This document shows, one piece after another, positions 43,716 to 52,912 of a DNA stretch of 64,000 nucleotides. Position 1 is the first letter of the stretch. Each line of letters begins with the position of its first letter. Position numbers and translations under genes: made by a program. The notes under the pieces are model-generated. The model made no database searches. It worked only from the letters and a program-made list of their open reading frames with translations, and had not been told where the DNA came from. The stretch is taken from NCBI RefSeq assembly GCF_017743865.1, contig NZ_JAGHRJ010000012.1, positions 19,030-83,029 on the forward strand, given 5' to 3'. The DNA comes from Labrenzia sp. R4_2. Lineage in GTDB: Bacteria > Pseudomonadota > Alphaproteobacteria > Rhizobiales > Stappiaceae.

Positions 43716-44570
43716 TTACCGTAGCTTCAGTCTTTGGAACCCCCGTTGTAGAGACCTTCCAAGGGCTGTCATCCATTTGTCCAACGAACGATCACTCGCA
43801 AGCGGCTGAACTTTCTGAAAAAGCAGATGAAAGACGACGAGAATGAGTAGCAGCGTTACGCCCCAGGAAATCAACGTATCGGAAAGGAAGTGACCGCCGA
43901 ATGCGATTCTGTTGGTCGAAAGGATAAAACAAAGCGGCAGAACAAATAGCAGTGTTGCTTTGCGCCAGGTAGCGGGAACCAGAAAGGCCACCGAAGTCAA
44001 CCAAATAGCGGAGGACGCTTCTCCTGAGACAAAAGAACAGTTTCCGTTACAATAGTCAGTGATTTTCCAGACCGGTTGATAAGGCAAGTCCCCGCCGAAC
44101 TCTACCACATGTTGCGGTCTCGGACGGCCCCAATTGTCCTTCAAGATTAGATTCACGAGCACGCCGGGACCGAGAACGAGCGTCGATAGGAGAAACAATG
44201 GCTGACGGAGTGGCATGAGCGGCGGAAGGTCGGGAGCGAGCAACTTCAGAACGAACACAGCAATGCAAGTGAGCGCAATCACCTGAACGAGAAACAGACC
44301 GAGATACCTTACGTCTCTAAGAAACGTCACGTTCTTCGCCCAGAAACCTGAGATTTCCGAATAAAACAATCCGCTCGACCAAAAATCGGCACCAGGAAAG
44401 ATAAAGAAAAACAGCGACACGGCACAGACATACAACCCGACCGAAATCACCGGATGTGAAACACAGGAGTCGGTCAGCTTCTTTAGAATCGGCTTTGGGC
44501 TGTTTTCAATAGGAACTTTGTTCTTCATCACCGCCATTTTGATCGAACTTCGAGGATTGATCCTATGCAT
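43716..44570 (-). CDS. PAP2 family membrane phosphatase
   Basis: This 284-residue protein has about six membrane segments and the three PAP2 motifs: KDNWGRPRP, CSFVSGEAS (Glu in place of the usual His of PSGH) and NRIAFGGHFLSD. It probably removes phosphate from a lipid such as lipid A, undecaprenyl-PP or phosphatidylglycerophosphate. In-frame ATGs at 44537 and 44528 are alternative starts; none has a strong ribosome site. Confidence 0.87.
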   Translation of the reverse strand: MHRINPRSSIKMAVMKNKVPIENSPKPILKKLTDSCVSHPVISVGLYVCAVSLFFFIFPGADFWSSGLFYSEISGFWAKNVTFLRDVRYLGLFLVQVIALTCIAVFVLKLLAPDLPPLMPLRQPLFLLSTLVLGPGVLVNLILKDNWGRPRPQHVVEFGGDLPYQPVWKITDYCNGNCSFVSGEASSAIWLTSVAFLVPATWRKATLLFVLPLCFILSTNRIAFGGHFLSDTLISWGVTLLLILVVFHLLFQKVQPLASDRSLDKWMTALGRSLQRGFQRLKLR

Positions 44571-44939
44571 CTAGAAGGTGTTCGAGGTGTTTCACAGGTG
44601 TCAAAATGCCGCCCGCTCGAACAAACCGAAGACGTGTTCAAGCGGACGTGCTGGGTTAACCGTCAACTTGTTGTTGGGTGTCTCAATCCGGTTCATTCGA
44701 ACGTCGATTGCTCTCGCTGGCCTTCTGCGTTGGAGCTGATCTTGCTTCGGCAGCTGTACAACTTGCGATTAGAGTTTCTGGCCGATCAAGGATAAGTCGC
44801 TGCACGACCCACCGCGGGGTTCCAATTAGTTTTGTGGCTTCTCGTTGAGTGCACAGGTTGGTCCCATTCCACTCAATATGCTCTTAGCTGGGTTTAGAAG
44901 ATTGATTTGACGAAATGTTGCCGCCAACTCGAGCCGTGC
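44571..44939. other. Intergenic, no gene seen
   Basis: This 369-bp stretch lies between the mntR and PAP2 genes, both on the minus strand. A 76-codon plus-strand frame is open but shows no credible start or family. Confidence 0.5.
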
Positions 44940-45395
44940 TCAGTCGGCGCCGGTCGCGTTTTTTTTCACGAAATCTTGGAACACTTTCAGCGTCTCTTCG
45001 CTGACATGATGCTCGATCCCTTCTGCGTCTTGCTCGGCCACTTCTGCGGAAATTCCTAGTGTAACCAGGAAATCGACGACAATCCTGTGCCGCTTGCGGC
45101 AGGCTTCCGCCAGTTGGCGGCCCGCCTCGGTCAAGCGGATATCGCGGTAGCGCTCCTGAAGGATAAGACCTTCTCGCTTCAGCCTAGCAAGATTTTTCGA
45201 TACCGTCGGCTGTGCCACACCAAGCCGCTCGGCAATTTCGACCGGACGCGCAGACCCGTTATGGTGAATGAGTTCCGCGATGAGTTCCACATAGTCCTCG
45301 ACCATTTCGCTTTGGTGCGCGGTGCGCACGGCCTCGAACCCGCTGGCCTGATCGTCGACGCTTCTATCGGGCACCTTGGGTGAAGGACCGGTCAT
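44940..45395 (-). CDS. mntR: MntR manganese-responsive regulator (DtxR family)
   Basis: This 151-residue protein has winged helix ARPVEIAERLGVAQPTVSKNLARLKREGL. The metal site is typical of MntR: an acidic N-terminal helix (MVEDYVELI), RKRHRIV with its His, and EGIEHHVSEETL. With Mn(II) it binds palindromic MntR boxes and represses uptake genes. It is divergent from the di-haem/ABC operon, with an MntR-box-like palindrome between them. Confidence 0.9.
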   Translation of the reverse strand: MTGPSPKVPDRSVDDQASGFEAVRTAHQSEMVEDYVELIAELIHHNGSARPVEIAERLGVAQPTVSKNLARLKREGLILQERYRDIRLTEAGRQLAEACRKRHRIVVDFLVTLGISAEVAEQDAEGIEHHVSEETLKVFQDFVKKNATGAD

Positions 45396-45453
45396 GAATG
45401 GAACACATCCTCTTTGTTTTCATTGTGATTGTGTATGCCGCGAAAACTGACAC

Positions 45454-45481
45454 TTGACAATCCGTTAGATTGCTCTAAAAA
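45454..45481 (+). promoter_or_regulatory. Promoter of the di-haem/ABC operon
   Basis: TTGACA (45454-45459) and TAAAAA (45476-45481) have a 16-bp spacer. The -10 overlaps the first bases of the palindromic operator. Confidence 0.6.
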
Positions 45482-45502
45482 TTTTAGCCAGGGCTAAAAT
45501 TT
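45479..45502. promoter_or_regulatory. MntR-box-like palindrome
   Basis: Perfect 11-bp arms AAATTTTAGCC and GGCTAAAATTT flank AG. The core TAGC-N4-GCTA with AT-rich flanks matches the known enterobacterial MntR box. It covers the start of transcription of the downstream operon, so bound MntR would block it. No U-run follows, so it is not a terminator. Confidence 0.75.
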
Positions 45503-45514
45503 ATAGGCGCAGCT

Positions 45515-47368
45515 ATGAAACATCTCCTTGCCAGTGCAGTGATCTGCCTTTTTCCGATCACCGCGCAAGCCACCGCAATCAAAGAAGCCCCCTGGGCTCC
45601 ACGCGCAGCCGCTTACCGGCACACCCTGTTCCTGGGTAACCTTTCGCCAATTCCGTGGGAGAAAATCGAAGCCAGCTGGACCGGTGCGGTTCCGGGGAGC
45701 TCACTGCCGGATGCGGCGGTTTCCCGCGCAAATGACGAGGAAGCCGCTGCTCTTTACAGCGCTCTTCAGGTGCAGGACAGGCAGGCGCTGTTTGAAGCGG
45801 CAACGGTTATCGTAGCTCAGGGGATGCTGCGTCACCTGGAAAATGCGGATGCCAGGCTCGGAACTCCGGAAGCAGCCACTGAGTTGGCCAAGGCCGAAAC
45901 GCTTTACCGTGCCTTTGAAGATGCTATTCGCGCCGCTGATGAGCCCGCCGCCCGCCAGCTCGGCAGGGCATGGCTCATCCTGAACTCGTCCCTGGGCAGT
46001 GGCGGTGTTCTGGGCAAGGGCGGACAGGAAAGCAACAAGGCAGAATTCGCAAACGCCCGCAAAGACATTTCCGATTACATTCGCGCCAATTACTTGCCGG
46101 CAGAATTTGCAACCCGTGACAAGCTGGCTCCTGTTCCCGAAACGGTTTTCCTTTCTGGACAGGAAGTGAAACTGCCTGCAACATTGCCTCCGGGATCAAA
46201 CATCGCCGATCAAAGCGAGCTGCCGCGCCTTATTCTTCAATTCGAGGAAGCCGGTGAAGACGAAGCCAACCTGCCGCTTGTCGCTTATGGCGACATGCTG
46301 TTTGACAGTCCTGAGATCTTCGGCGGTCCTGCGCAGGAACTTGGGATTGCCTGTTCCACCTGCCATAACAGATCTGACATCAACAGGGAGTTCTTCATTC
46401 CGGGCCTCAGCTATCGCCCCGGGGGAATGGATGTCGACGGTGCCTTCTTCAATCCGATGTTTAATGACCGGAAGGACGATCACCTCGATACGCCGTCGAT
46501 GCGCGGTATACGGTTCACCGCGCCTTATGGCCGTGACGGACGCGAACCCAGTCTGCGCCGTTTCATCCGCAACGTGATCGTTACCGAATTTGCCGGCAAG
46601 GAGCCGACACCGTTCCAGCTTGATGCGCTGGTCGCCTATGTCCGTGAGTTCGACTGGCTGCCGAATCCGCAAATCGACCGGGCAGGCCGGCTGACCGACA
46701 AGGCCTCCGACGCGGCAAAGCAGGGTGAAGCCATCTTCAACGCTGATTTTCCAGGACTGAACGGCAAGTCCTGCGCGTCCTGCCACACGCCGGATCAGAA
46801 TTTCACGGATGGACTGACACACGATATCGGCAGCTCAGAGCCGCCTTTCCCCGGAGGCACAGCCACAGCCTTCGAAACGCCAACGCTGCGCAACATTAAC
46901 TTCACCGCCCCCTATATGCATGACGGTTCGCTGCCAACGCTGGCCAGCGTTGTGGATTGGTTCAACGACACCAGGAAGCTTGGGTTGGACGAAGAGCAAC
47001 GAATGGAACTGACGGCGTATCTAGAAGCCATCGGCGATGGCGAAGAGCCCTATCAGCGCTTTGAAGGCCGTGACAGTGTCTTCCGCCTGTCCTGGGAAGA
47101 GCTGACAACTTTCGCCGCGACCCTGGACACACTTCTGCCCGCCCGTGATGCCCAGAATATTGCGTTGCTCATCGATACGGTTGCGCCGGATCTTGCAGCC
47201 GACGCCAGCGTAATGACCAATCAGGAGGCAAAACCCGAAATCTATGAACTCAGCGCCATCCTGAGAGCCGTGGGCGATGCCAGCTCCGAAGGAGATTGGG
47301 GTGAGGCGGAACGGCAATGGCAAATATTCAAGACCATGCAGGCCGCAATCGACGAGAGGATGTTTTGA
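45515..47368 (+). CDS. Di-haem cytochrome c peroxidase/MauG-like protein
   Basis: This 617-residue periplasmic protein has a signal peptide (ending about AQATA) and two c-haem sites, C280-S-T-C283-H284 and C420-A-S-C423-H424. Supporting CcpA/MauG features are TPSMRGIRFTAPYGRDG and TPTLRNINFTAPYMHDGSLPTL. The N-terminal 250 residues are extra compared with simple peroxidases. It is the first gene of an MntR-box operon and overlaps the SBP gene (TGATG). A role as ferric/manganic reductase, chelate-modifying enzyme or peroxidase is open. Confidence 0.87.
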   Translation: MKHLLASAVICLFPITAQATAIKEAPWAPRAAAYRHTLFLGNLSPIPWEKIEASWTGAVPGSSLPDAAVSRANDEEAAALYSALQVQDRQALFEAATVIVAQGMLRHLENADARLGTPEAATELAKAETLYRAFEDAIRAADEPAARQLGRAWLILNSSLGSGGVLGKGGQESNKAEFANARKDISDYIRANYLPAEFATRDKLAPVPETVFLSGQEVKLPATLPPGSNIADQSELPRLILQFEEAGEDEANLPLVAYGDMLFDSPEIFGGPAQELGIACSTCHNRSDINREFFIPGLSYRPGGMDVDGAFFNPMFNDRKDDHLDTPSMRGIRFTAPYGRDGREPSLRRFIRNVIVTEFAGKEPTPFQLDALVAYVREFDWLPNPQIDRAGRLTDKASDAAKQGEAIFNADFPGLNGKSCASCHTPDQNFTDGLTHDIGSSEPPFPGGTATAFETPTLRNINFTAPYMHDGSLPTLASVVDWFNDTRKLGLDEEQRMELTAYLEAIGDGEEPYQRFEGRDSVFRLSWEELTTFAATLDTLLPARDAQNIALLIDTVAPDLAADASVMTNQEAKPEIYELSAILRAVGDASSEGDWGEAERQWQIFKTMQAAIDERMF

Positions 47369-48225
47369 TGCTGAACCGCCGTACGTTCCTGGCCGCTGCC
47401 TCCGCCAGCTTCGTCCTGCCGGCTCTCGCCGCCGAGGAGGGCCTGACCTTGGCCTTCATACCGCAGGAGAACCCCGAAAAGCTTTTGGGAGATATCAAAG
47501 TCATCACCGGCTGGCTGTCGGAGCAAATGGGTGTCCCCGTCACCGGTTTCGTCACTTTTGACCATGCCGCCGCGGTCGAGGCGCTTCGAAACGGCGATGC
47601 CGACATTTCTTTCATGGGCGCCCTGCCATTTGTTCTCGCGGAAGATCAGCTCGGAGCCGTACCGCTTTTGTCGGAAGTCTACCGGGGTCAGCCCAGCTAC
47701 TCCGGACGGGTCTTCGTCCGCAAGGACAGCGGCATTGAAACCCTTGCCGATCTCAAGGGGCGTGACATTGCCTTCGCAGACCCTGTATCGGAATCCGGTT
47801 ATATCTATCCGATGGATCTGTTTGTCCGAGAGGGCCTGATTGCCGATGCGGCGGATGCCGACAGCTTCTTCGGCAGGAAATTCTTTGCCGGTGGATACCA
47901 GCAGGCGATGCAGGCCATGGCAAACGGATTGGTCGATGCCGCTGGCGCAAGCCAATATGCGGACCTGCTGCTGACGCCCGACCAGCAGTCGGAGATCAAG
48001 GTACTGGCGGAGTCGGAACAGATCCCGAGCCATGCGGTCATCGCCCGCCCGGGCCTAGAGGGCGGATTGCGAGTAAGATTCACTGAAGTTATGCTTAGCC
48101 TGAACAATCCGGAGAACCGTTATCTGCTGGCTTACCTATATGGACCAGATGGTTACATTGCCGCCGACCCGGAGGTCTACGAGGGTGTTCGTGAAACCGC
48201 GCGGCGCTATGGTTTTCTGAAATGA
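47368..48225 (+). CDS. PhnD-like ABC transporter substrate-binding protein
   Basis: This 285-residue protein has a Tat-like signal (NRRTFLAAASASFVLPALA). The PhnD/phosphonate-type binding fold shows in LAFIPQENPEKLLGDIKVI, ADISFMGALPFVLA and LKGRDIAFADPVSESGYIYP. In the family these proteins bind phosphonates, phosphite or other small oxyanions. The MntR-type operator suggests manganese or a manganese chelate instead. It overlaps both neighbours. Confidence 0.87.
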   Translation: MLNRRTFLAAASASFVLPALAAEEGLTLAFIPQENPEKLLGDIKVITGWLSEQMGVPVTGFVTFDHAAAVEALRNGDADISFMGALPFVLAEDQLGAVPLLSEVYRGQPSYSGRVFVRKDSGIETLADLKGRDIAFADPVSESGYIYPMDLFVREGLIADAADADSFFGRKFFAGGYQQAMQAMANGLVDAAGASQYADLLLTPDQQSEIKVLAESEQIPSHAVIARPGLEGGLRVRFTEVMLSLNNPENRYLLAYLYGPDGYIAADPEVYEGVRETARRYGFLK

Positions 48226-48992
48226 GTGTTGCCGCCGCCCTTTGCGATGTTACGCATCAGTTCGATGAGCATCCAGCCCTGTCGAATATCTCCCTGACCC
48301 TGAAGGAAGGAGAGACCGTTGCGTTTCTGGGGCCGTCAGGGGCGGGAAAGTCAACCCTGCTGGCACTTCTCGACGGGCGGTTGCGGAACTGGCGCGGTAC
48401 GGCAGAAGTTCTGGAGACACCTTACTCCGCGACAGCACGTCCCCCCAGAGATGCAAGATCGGAGGTCGGCTTCATTTTCCAGGAATTCGCGCTGGTTGAC
48501 CGGTTGAGCGTTTACCAGAACGTGATGAACGGAAGGCTTGGCCGGATGCGGACCTGGCAATCGCTCTGGAGCAGCTTCGGTGAACGCGATCACCTTGTCG
48601 TCTCCGGTGTTCTGGAGGATACTGGATTGACCGATCTGGCCGCGCGCCGCGCGGACAAACTCTCCGGCGGACAACGGCAACGCACCGCCATCGCCCGGTG
48701 TCTGGCCCAGGAACCGAAACTGATCCTGGCAGACGAACCAGTCAGCAATCTCGACCCGGCCAATGCCGAGAAAATTCTCGGCCTGATTACAGGTGCTGCG
48801 CGCAAACGCGGCATTACCGTCGTTTTCAGCTCGCATCAGCCGGAGCTGTCGCAGCGATTTGCAGACCGCGTCATTGGCCTGCGTGACGGCAAGCTCCTCT
48901 TCGACTGTCCTTCGGCTCAGGTGAGTGCAGCCGACATTTCCGAGCTTTATCACGGGACAGCTCCGGGCGCCGAACTGCGTGTGGTGAGCTAA
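48222..48992 (+). CDS. PhnC-like ABC transporter ATP-binding protein
   Basis: This 256-residue ABC ATPase has Walker A GPSGAGKSTLL, Q-loop FIFQEFALVDRL, signature LSGGQRQRTAIARCLA, Walker B LILADEPVSNLD and H-loop FSSHQPEL. It powers the importer formed with the two neighbours. Start and stop overlap the flanking genes by a few bases. Confidence 0.93.
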   Translation: MSVAAALCDVTHQFDEHPALSNISLTLKEGETVAFLGPSGAGKSTLLALLDGRLRNWRGTAEVLETPYSATARPPRDARSEVGFIFQEFALVDRLSVYQNVMNGRLGRMRTWQSLWSSFGERDHLVVSGVLEDTGLTDLAARRADKLSGGQRQRTAIARCLAQEPKLILADEPVSNLDPANAEKILGLITGAARKRGITVVFSSHQPELSQRFADRVIGLRDGKLLFDCPSAQVSAADISELYHGTAPGAELRVVS

Positions 48993-49735
48993 TGCCACGC
49001 GCCGTGACCTGGTTGGTTCTGGCCGTTGCCATCTTGTGGTCTCTTGGAAGCGCCGATATGGGATTGGAAAAGCTCCCCGGTGCAATGGCGCGACTGAGCG
49101 AATTCCTCGGCCGTATGCTGCCGCCAGACATGTCCATTTGGCCGGAAGTTCTACAAGGCATGGCAGAGACCCTGCGCATTGCCATTCTAGGTACCTTCTT
49201 CGCCGTCCTGTTTTCCGTAGTTCTTGGCATTTTGGCAGCGGAAACACTGGTTCCGCCGGCAATCTGGCGGCCCGTCCGATCGTTGCTTGCGATCGTGCGG
49301 GCAATTCCGCTGATCCTGGTTGCCATGCTGATGGTCGGTGCAGTCGGCCTTGGACCGTTGCCCGGTATCCTGGCAGTGACATTTCACGCAACGGGCATGC
49401 TGGCGAAATTTTACGCAGAGGCGATCGATACCGTTTCGCCCGAGCCGGTGAAGGCACTGGAAAGCGCGGGCGCCACCAGATTGCAGCAATTGCGCTGGGG
49501 GATCTGGCCGCAAATGGCGCCGGTGGTCCTGCGCGATACCGTCTTCCGGTTCGAACTGAATTTGCGCGAGAGCCTGATCCTCGGCATCGTCGGCGCGGGC
49601 GGCATCGGTCTTTATGTTCAGACCTACGTCCGCTCGTTTCAGTACGACAAGGCCGCGACAGTGACGCTGGCGATCATTGTTCTCGTGCTGCTATCAGAAA
49701 CCGTGAACACCGCTTTGCAGAAACGCTTCTCCTGA
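48992..49735 (+). CDS. PhnE-like ABC transporter permease
   Basis: This 247-residue inner-membrane protein has about six helices and the permease EAA loop (EAIDTVSPEPVKALESAGATRLQQLRWG region). It starts in a TAATG overlap with the ATPase gene. It is the last gene of the four-gene operon. Confidence 0.92.
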   Translation: MPRAVTWLVLAVAILWSLGSADMGLEKLPGAMARLSEFLGRMLPPDMSIWPEVLQGMAETLRIAILGTFFAVLFSVVLGILAAETLVPPAIWRPVRSLLAIVRAIPLILVAMLMVGAVGLGPLPGILAVTFHATGMLAKFYAEAIDTVSPEPVKALESAGATRLQQLRWGIWPQMAPVVLRDTVFRFELNLRESLILGIVGAGGIGLYVQTYVRSFQYDKAATVTLAIIVLVLLSETVNTALQKRFS

Positions 49736-49899
49736 TTAGATGTGCAGCTTTTCGAACTGATCATGATGTCCAAAGAAGCTGCGGCCATAAGAACGCAACA
49801 AATTCCGAAGCCTAATCAGCGGGCTCATTCCTCACTGTTCTGCGCATCAATTAAGACCGCAGTCCCAAAGGAAGGCTCCTAGACGTCTCGAGTAAACCG

Positions 49900-50517
49900 T
49901 TACTTCCTTGGTACGCTGGCAACAGTGGTCACGCGGGCGTCGTCAATCCCGGTCCAAAGCGCGGCGGAATACGGAGATTGACGTTTAATGTATCGGTACG
50001 GCGTCGAATACCAGGGCAGAACTGTTTCAGCTTGGTTGTCCAATATCATGTCCCCGTAGTCTGTGCGGACTGTCAGCACAGCATGACCACCATTCTGGAG
50101 GTCCTTTGCGACGGTGATTAGCAGAGTGCTGCGCGGCCATCCCGCATTTAGAAGCTCTCGTTGCTTTTCAAGGACATATTCCTCACAATCTCCATATCCG
50201 TCGTCTGGGTAGGTCCAATACTCTGGTTTGCCATAGAGATCGTCATCGGTCATTGGCCGAACACGACGATTTACATCCGTGTTAATCGCAAGCAATTCCT
50301 GCCATCTTTCTTCCGTCAATTTTACGACGACCGGCTCATAGCGATCATTTGAACAAGCACCAATGTTGTCTTGGCAAAACTGTACGTATCCGATGGGTGC
50401 TTTGACGTCTTGGTTCATGTCCATAAAGCGCCCGGTATCGGCTGACGCAGACGCGGAAGAAGTTACCAACAATGCCAGAAAAGTTGTTGGCAGAAGTATA
50501 TTTTGTAGTCTTTTCAT
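49900..50517 (-). CDS. Bacterial transglutaminase-like cysteine proteinase (BTLCP)
   Basis: This 205-residue periplasmic protein has a signal peptide (ending ASASADT) and the BTLCP triad: Cys in YGDCEEYVLEK, His in GGHAVLTV and Asp in DMILDNQ. Family members include LapG-type proteases and alphaproteobacterial relatives of unknown substrate. The ATG at 50517 is preceded by GGAGG at 8 nt spacing. Confidence 0.9.
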   Translation of the reverse strand: MKRLQNILLPTTFLALLVTSSASASADTGRFMDMNQDVKAPIGYVQFCQDNIGACSNDRYEPVVVKLTEERWQELLAINTDVNRRVRPMTDDDLYGKPEYWTYPDDGYGDCEEYVLEKQRELLNAGWPRSTLLITVAKDLQNGGHAVLTVRTDYGDMILDNQAETVLPWYSTPYRYIKRQSPYSAALWTGIDDARVTTVASVPRK

Positions 50518-50750
50518 CCCAAAGCCCTCCCTTAAGGCTGGCCTCACGATGTCATCTTGACATTTATTTGAACAAAAGCTTCACGATAAGTATTAAGTCA
50601 AATAAAAAGAAACATATACTAATATTTGAATTGCTTTTTACTATAAATTTAATTAGACTTGTCTAAAATTTTATCTTTTTCCTGCAACCGACTGATATGC
50701 TTACATTTCTTCCATTGATGGTCCTTGAATTAAATAAAGGAGGATTTGGC
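50518..50750. other. AT-rich intergenic region
   Basis: This is the upstream region of the BTLCP gene, markedly AT-rich (about 50550-50680) compared with its surroundings. No gene is seen; promoter elements are likely but not distinguishable. Confidence 0.4.
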
Positions 50751-50804
50751 GTGCATCCTGACAATCGAGAGCTTAAAAAGAAATCCAGAAGGCAATTCAG
50801 GTGA
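50751..50804 (+). CDS. Possible 17-residue micro-ORF
   Basis: The GTG codon is preceded by AAAGGAGGA at ideal spacing, one of the best ribosome sites in the window. It encodes MHPDNRELKKKSRRQFR, a very basic peptide, and ends in a GTGA overlap with the next small frame. It may be a leader peptide or a small protein. Confidence 0.35.
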   Translation: MHPDNRELKKKSRRQFR

Positions 50805-50905
50805 ATATTTCGGAAAGTTTTTTGGAGGCAGAGCAACCCATTGACTGGATCGCCGCGACCAACCGAGGTTCCACGGCATACGTCCAACAACTACAGGCGG
50901 CCTGA
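50801..50905 (+). CDS. Possible 34-residue small protein coupled to the micro-ORF
   Basis: The GTG start overlaps the stop of the 17-codon frame (GTGA), so translation could be coupled. The peptide starts MNISESFLEAEQPIDWIAAT and is acidic to neutral. No family is recognised. Support comes from the ribosome site upstream and the overlap only. Confidence 0.3.
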   Translation: MNISESFLEAEQPIDWIAATNRGSTAYVQQLQAA

Positions 50906-51058
50906 TCCCGCTCGTGACAATTCAACCTTTTTGAGAATGGCCTTACGGCCGAAAAAGACGGCCCTCGCAGAAAGCCTCTCACTGCTACCTTGGAAAAACA
51001 ATCCAACACAGTTCCAACGTCGTAGGTACAGTACCGATATGTTGGCTGGGTATTGTCG

Positions 51059-51643
51059 ATGGACGCGCTTGAAGAATGGATCAGATTAAATTCGTACTTG
51101 GTATACGGGATACTTTTTTTCTATTGTGCGATGAAAAGTGGGGCTCTGCCGCTGTTTGCTGCCATCTTTGCCAGCACTGGTGATCTTTCGATATTTGCAG
51201 TATCTGCGGCATCCTTTCTTGGCGGATACTTAGGTGATGAAGCACGGTTTTATCTTGCGCGGCGATATGGTGACTATTTGACAAGTCGGCTGCCAAGATT
51301 AGGTGTGATTGTCAAACGAGCTGAAGGCTTGCTTGCGAGGCACGGAGCCAAATACATTTTTTTGTACCGATATCCAAAAGGTATGCGAACGATCGGCGCA
51401 TTTCCGGTCGGGTTAAGCAATATGTCCTGGTTGCGTTTCACTGTATTCAACGCAGGATCTGCTGCCTTGTGGACCACGTTGCTAGTTGCGTTTGGATATG
51501 TGTTTGGTGTTGCGATCGTAGAGACTGTAGAACGTAATTGGGGCTGGCTTAGCGTTGTCGCGCTAGGGGTATTCGCAAGTTTGGTGTGGCTTGTCTATCG
51601 CAATAACTTGACGAGTGCGCAAAAGGGATTACGAACCCCCTAG
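51059..51643 (+). CDS. DedA/SNARE-associated family membrane protein
   Basis: This 194-residue protein has DedA motifs: FASTGDLSIFAVSAASFLGGYLGDEARFYLARRYG, and FLYRYPKGMRTIGAFPVGLSNMSWLRFTVFNAGSAALWTT with the conserved R and G-F/P turn. DedA proteins move undecaprenyl phosphate or phospholipids across the membrane and affect envelope integrity. ATG 51059 is chosen over TTG two codons upstream. Confidence 0.88.
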   Translation: MDALEEWIRLNSYLVYGILFFYCAMKSGALPLFAAIFASTGDLSIFAVSAASFLGGYLGDEARFYLARRYGDYLTSRLPRLGVIVKRAEGLLARHGAKYIFLYRYPKGMRTIGAFPVGLSNMSWLRFTVFNAGSAALWTTLLVAFGYVFGVAIVETVERNWGWLSVVALGVFASLVWLVYRNNLTSAQKGLRTP

Positions 51644-51835
51644 TGTCAAAAACAAATAATAACCACTTTTCCCGATAATTAAATGTACAGCTACTGTGCT
51701 TGTATATGTAACAGCTCTGTTCTTTCTGAGTTGCGAGAGAGCCAGAAGCTCTCTACGAATTCGCACAGCGCGGAAATCGAATAATGAACACAGCTCTCCC
51801 GAGATGTGAGTCTCCTAACGAAGTGTCAGATAGTT

Positions 51836-52873
51836 ATGCATTTGGAGATGGTTAAACAGGCACAAATCGCCCGTAGGGTGCTGAGTGTGAGCATGACAAT
51901 TTTCGCGCTTCTGCTCGCGGGATGTGTAGGTTCGTCACTCGAAATGGAATCACGCGGAGAAATTGCAATTCCATACAAGGTCACGGCGTTGATGCGCAAC
52001 AAAGGGGTCAAGGGATCGGATCCCGTTTTTATCCGAATCTTTAAACAGGAAAGTGAGCTTGAGGTTTGGAAAAAAAGACGCGCCGGCGATTATGTCCTCT
52101 TAAAAACATACGAGATGTGTCGTTGGTCCGGCGATCTGGGTCCCAAACGAGCAGAAGGTGATCGCCAGGCACCTGAAGGCATATATGAAGTCACACTTGG
52201 GAGGCTTAACCCCAACTCCAAATATTTCCTCTCATTTGATTTGGGGTATCCGAACAAACTTGAGCGCGCGAAGGGTTACTCTGGAACTGCGCTCATGGTC
52301 CACGGAGCCTGCTCGTCTTCCGGGTGCTTCGCAATCACAGACGAGCAAATTACCGAAGTGTATGCTTTGGTTCGGGACGCGTTGCGCGCCGGCCAACCTT
52401 CCGTGCAGGTGCAATCACTCCCTTTTCGTATGACACCTGAAAATCTTGCGAGGCACTACGACAATCCAAACCTCAGTTTCTGGCTGGACCTCAAAGAAGC
52501 TTCCACCACGTTCGAAGTCCTGCGGCGTCCGCCAGAATTCCGATTTTGCGAAGGAAGATATCGTTTTGGAGCAGCGAAGGACCCAGGAGCTGACTACGGC
52601 CCCCTTGGACAGTGCCCGCAGTTGGAACAACCACCGCAAAGAGTTTCAGAAAAGATTGCTGCTGACCTAAGCTCAGTTGAACAACTTCGGGAAGGGGGCG
52701 GCAATATCGTAAGTTCTTACGCCGACGGTGGAATGCACTCCAGGTTTCGAAATGTTCTTTTGGAAAAGGGAGCTGAATTCCTCGCGAAGAAAACATCGAG
52801 AAGCGCTGTACCGGTTAGCAGACCAAAAGCAGCGCTGTCCGACCCATACAGACCTCTGCTGTCTCAGCAATGA
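51836..52873 (+). CDS. YafK-type L,D-transpeptidase family lipoprotein
   Basis: This protein of about 345 residues has a lipobox (FALLLAGC) and a YkuD-like catalytic region: FLSFDLGYPNKLERAKG, then MVHGACSSSGCFAITDEQITEVYALV, which has the HG...S-x-G-C arrangement of YafK/DpaA. Relatives make or cut peptidoglycan-lipoprotein links. Several in-frame starts (51806 GTG, 51836 ATG, 51848 ATG) are possible. Confidence 0.83.
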   Translation: MHLEMVKQAQIARRVLSVSMTIFALLLAGCVGSSLEMESRGEIAIPYKVTALMRNKGVKGSDPVFIRIFKQESELEVWKKRRAGDYVLLKTYEMCRWSGDLGPKRAEGDRQAPEGIYEVTLGRLNPNSKYFLSFDLGYPNKLERAKGYSGTALMVHGACSSSGCFAITDEQITEVYALVRDALRAGQPSVQVQSLPFRMTPENLARHYDNPNLSFWLDLKEASTTFEVLRRPPEFRFCEGRYRFGAAKDPGADYGPLGQCPQLEQPPQRVSEKIAADLSSVEQLREGGGNIVSSYADGGMHSRFRNVLLEKGAEFLAKKTSRSAVPVSRPKAALSDPYRPLLSQQ

Positions 52874-52912
52874 CTTTTTGGTGTTGTGAAGGATGTGATC
52901 GGAGCCTCTGCC

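Noticed and set aside
43476..43724. 82-codon plus-strand frame between the M23 and PAP2 genes
   Set aside because: It has no ribosome site or recognisable content and overlaps the end of the PAP2 gene.
44565..44795. 76-codon frame upstream of the PAP2 gene
   Set aside because: The composition is not protein-like and there is no start signal.
45479..45502. Palindrome before the di-haem gene as a transcription terminator
   Set aside because: It lies between the -10 and the start codon, has no U-run and is AT-rich at the outside, so an operator is more likely.
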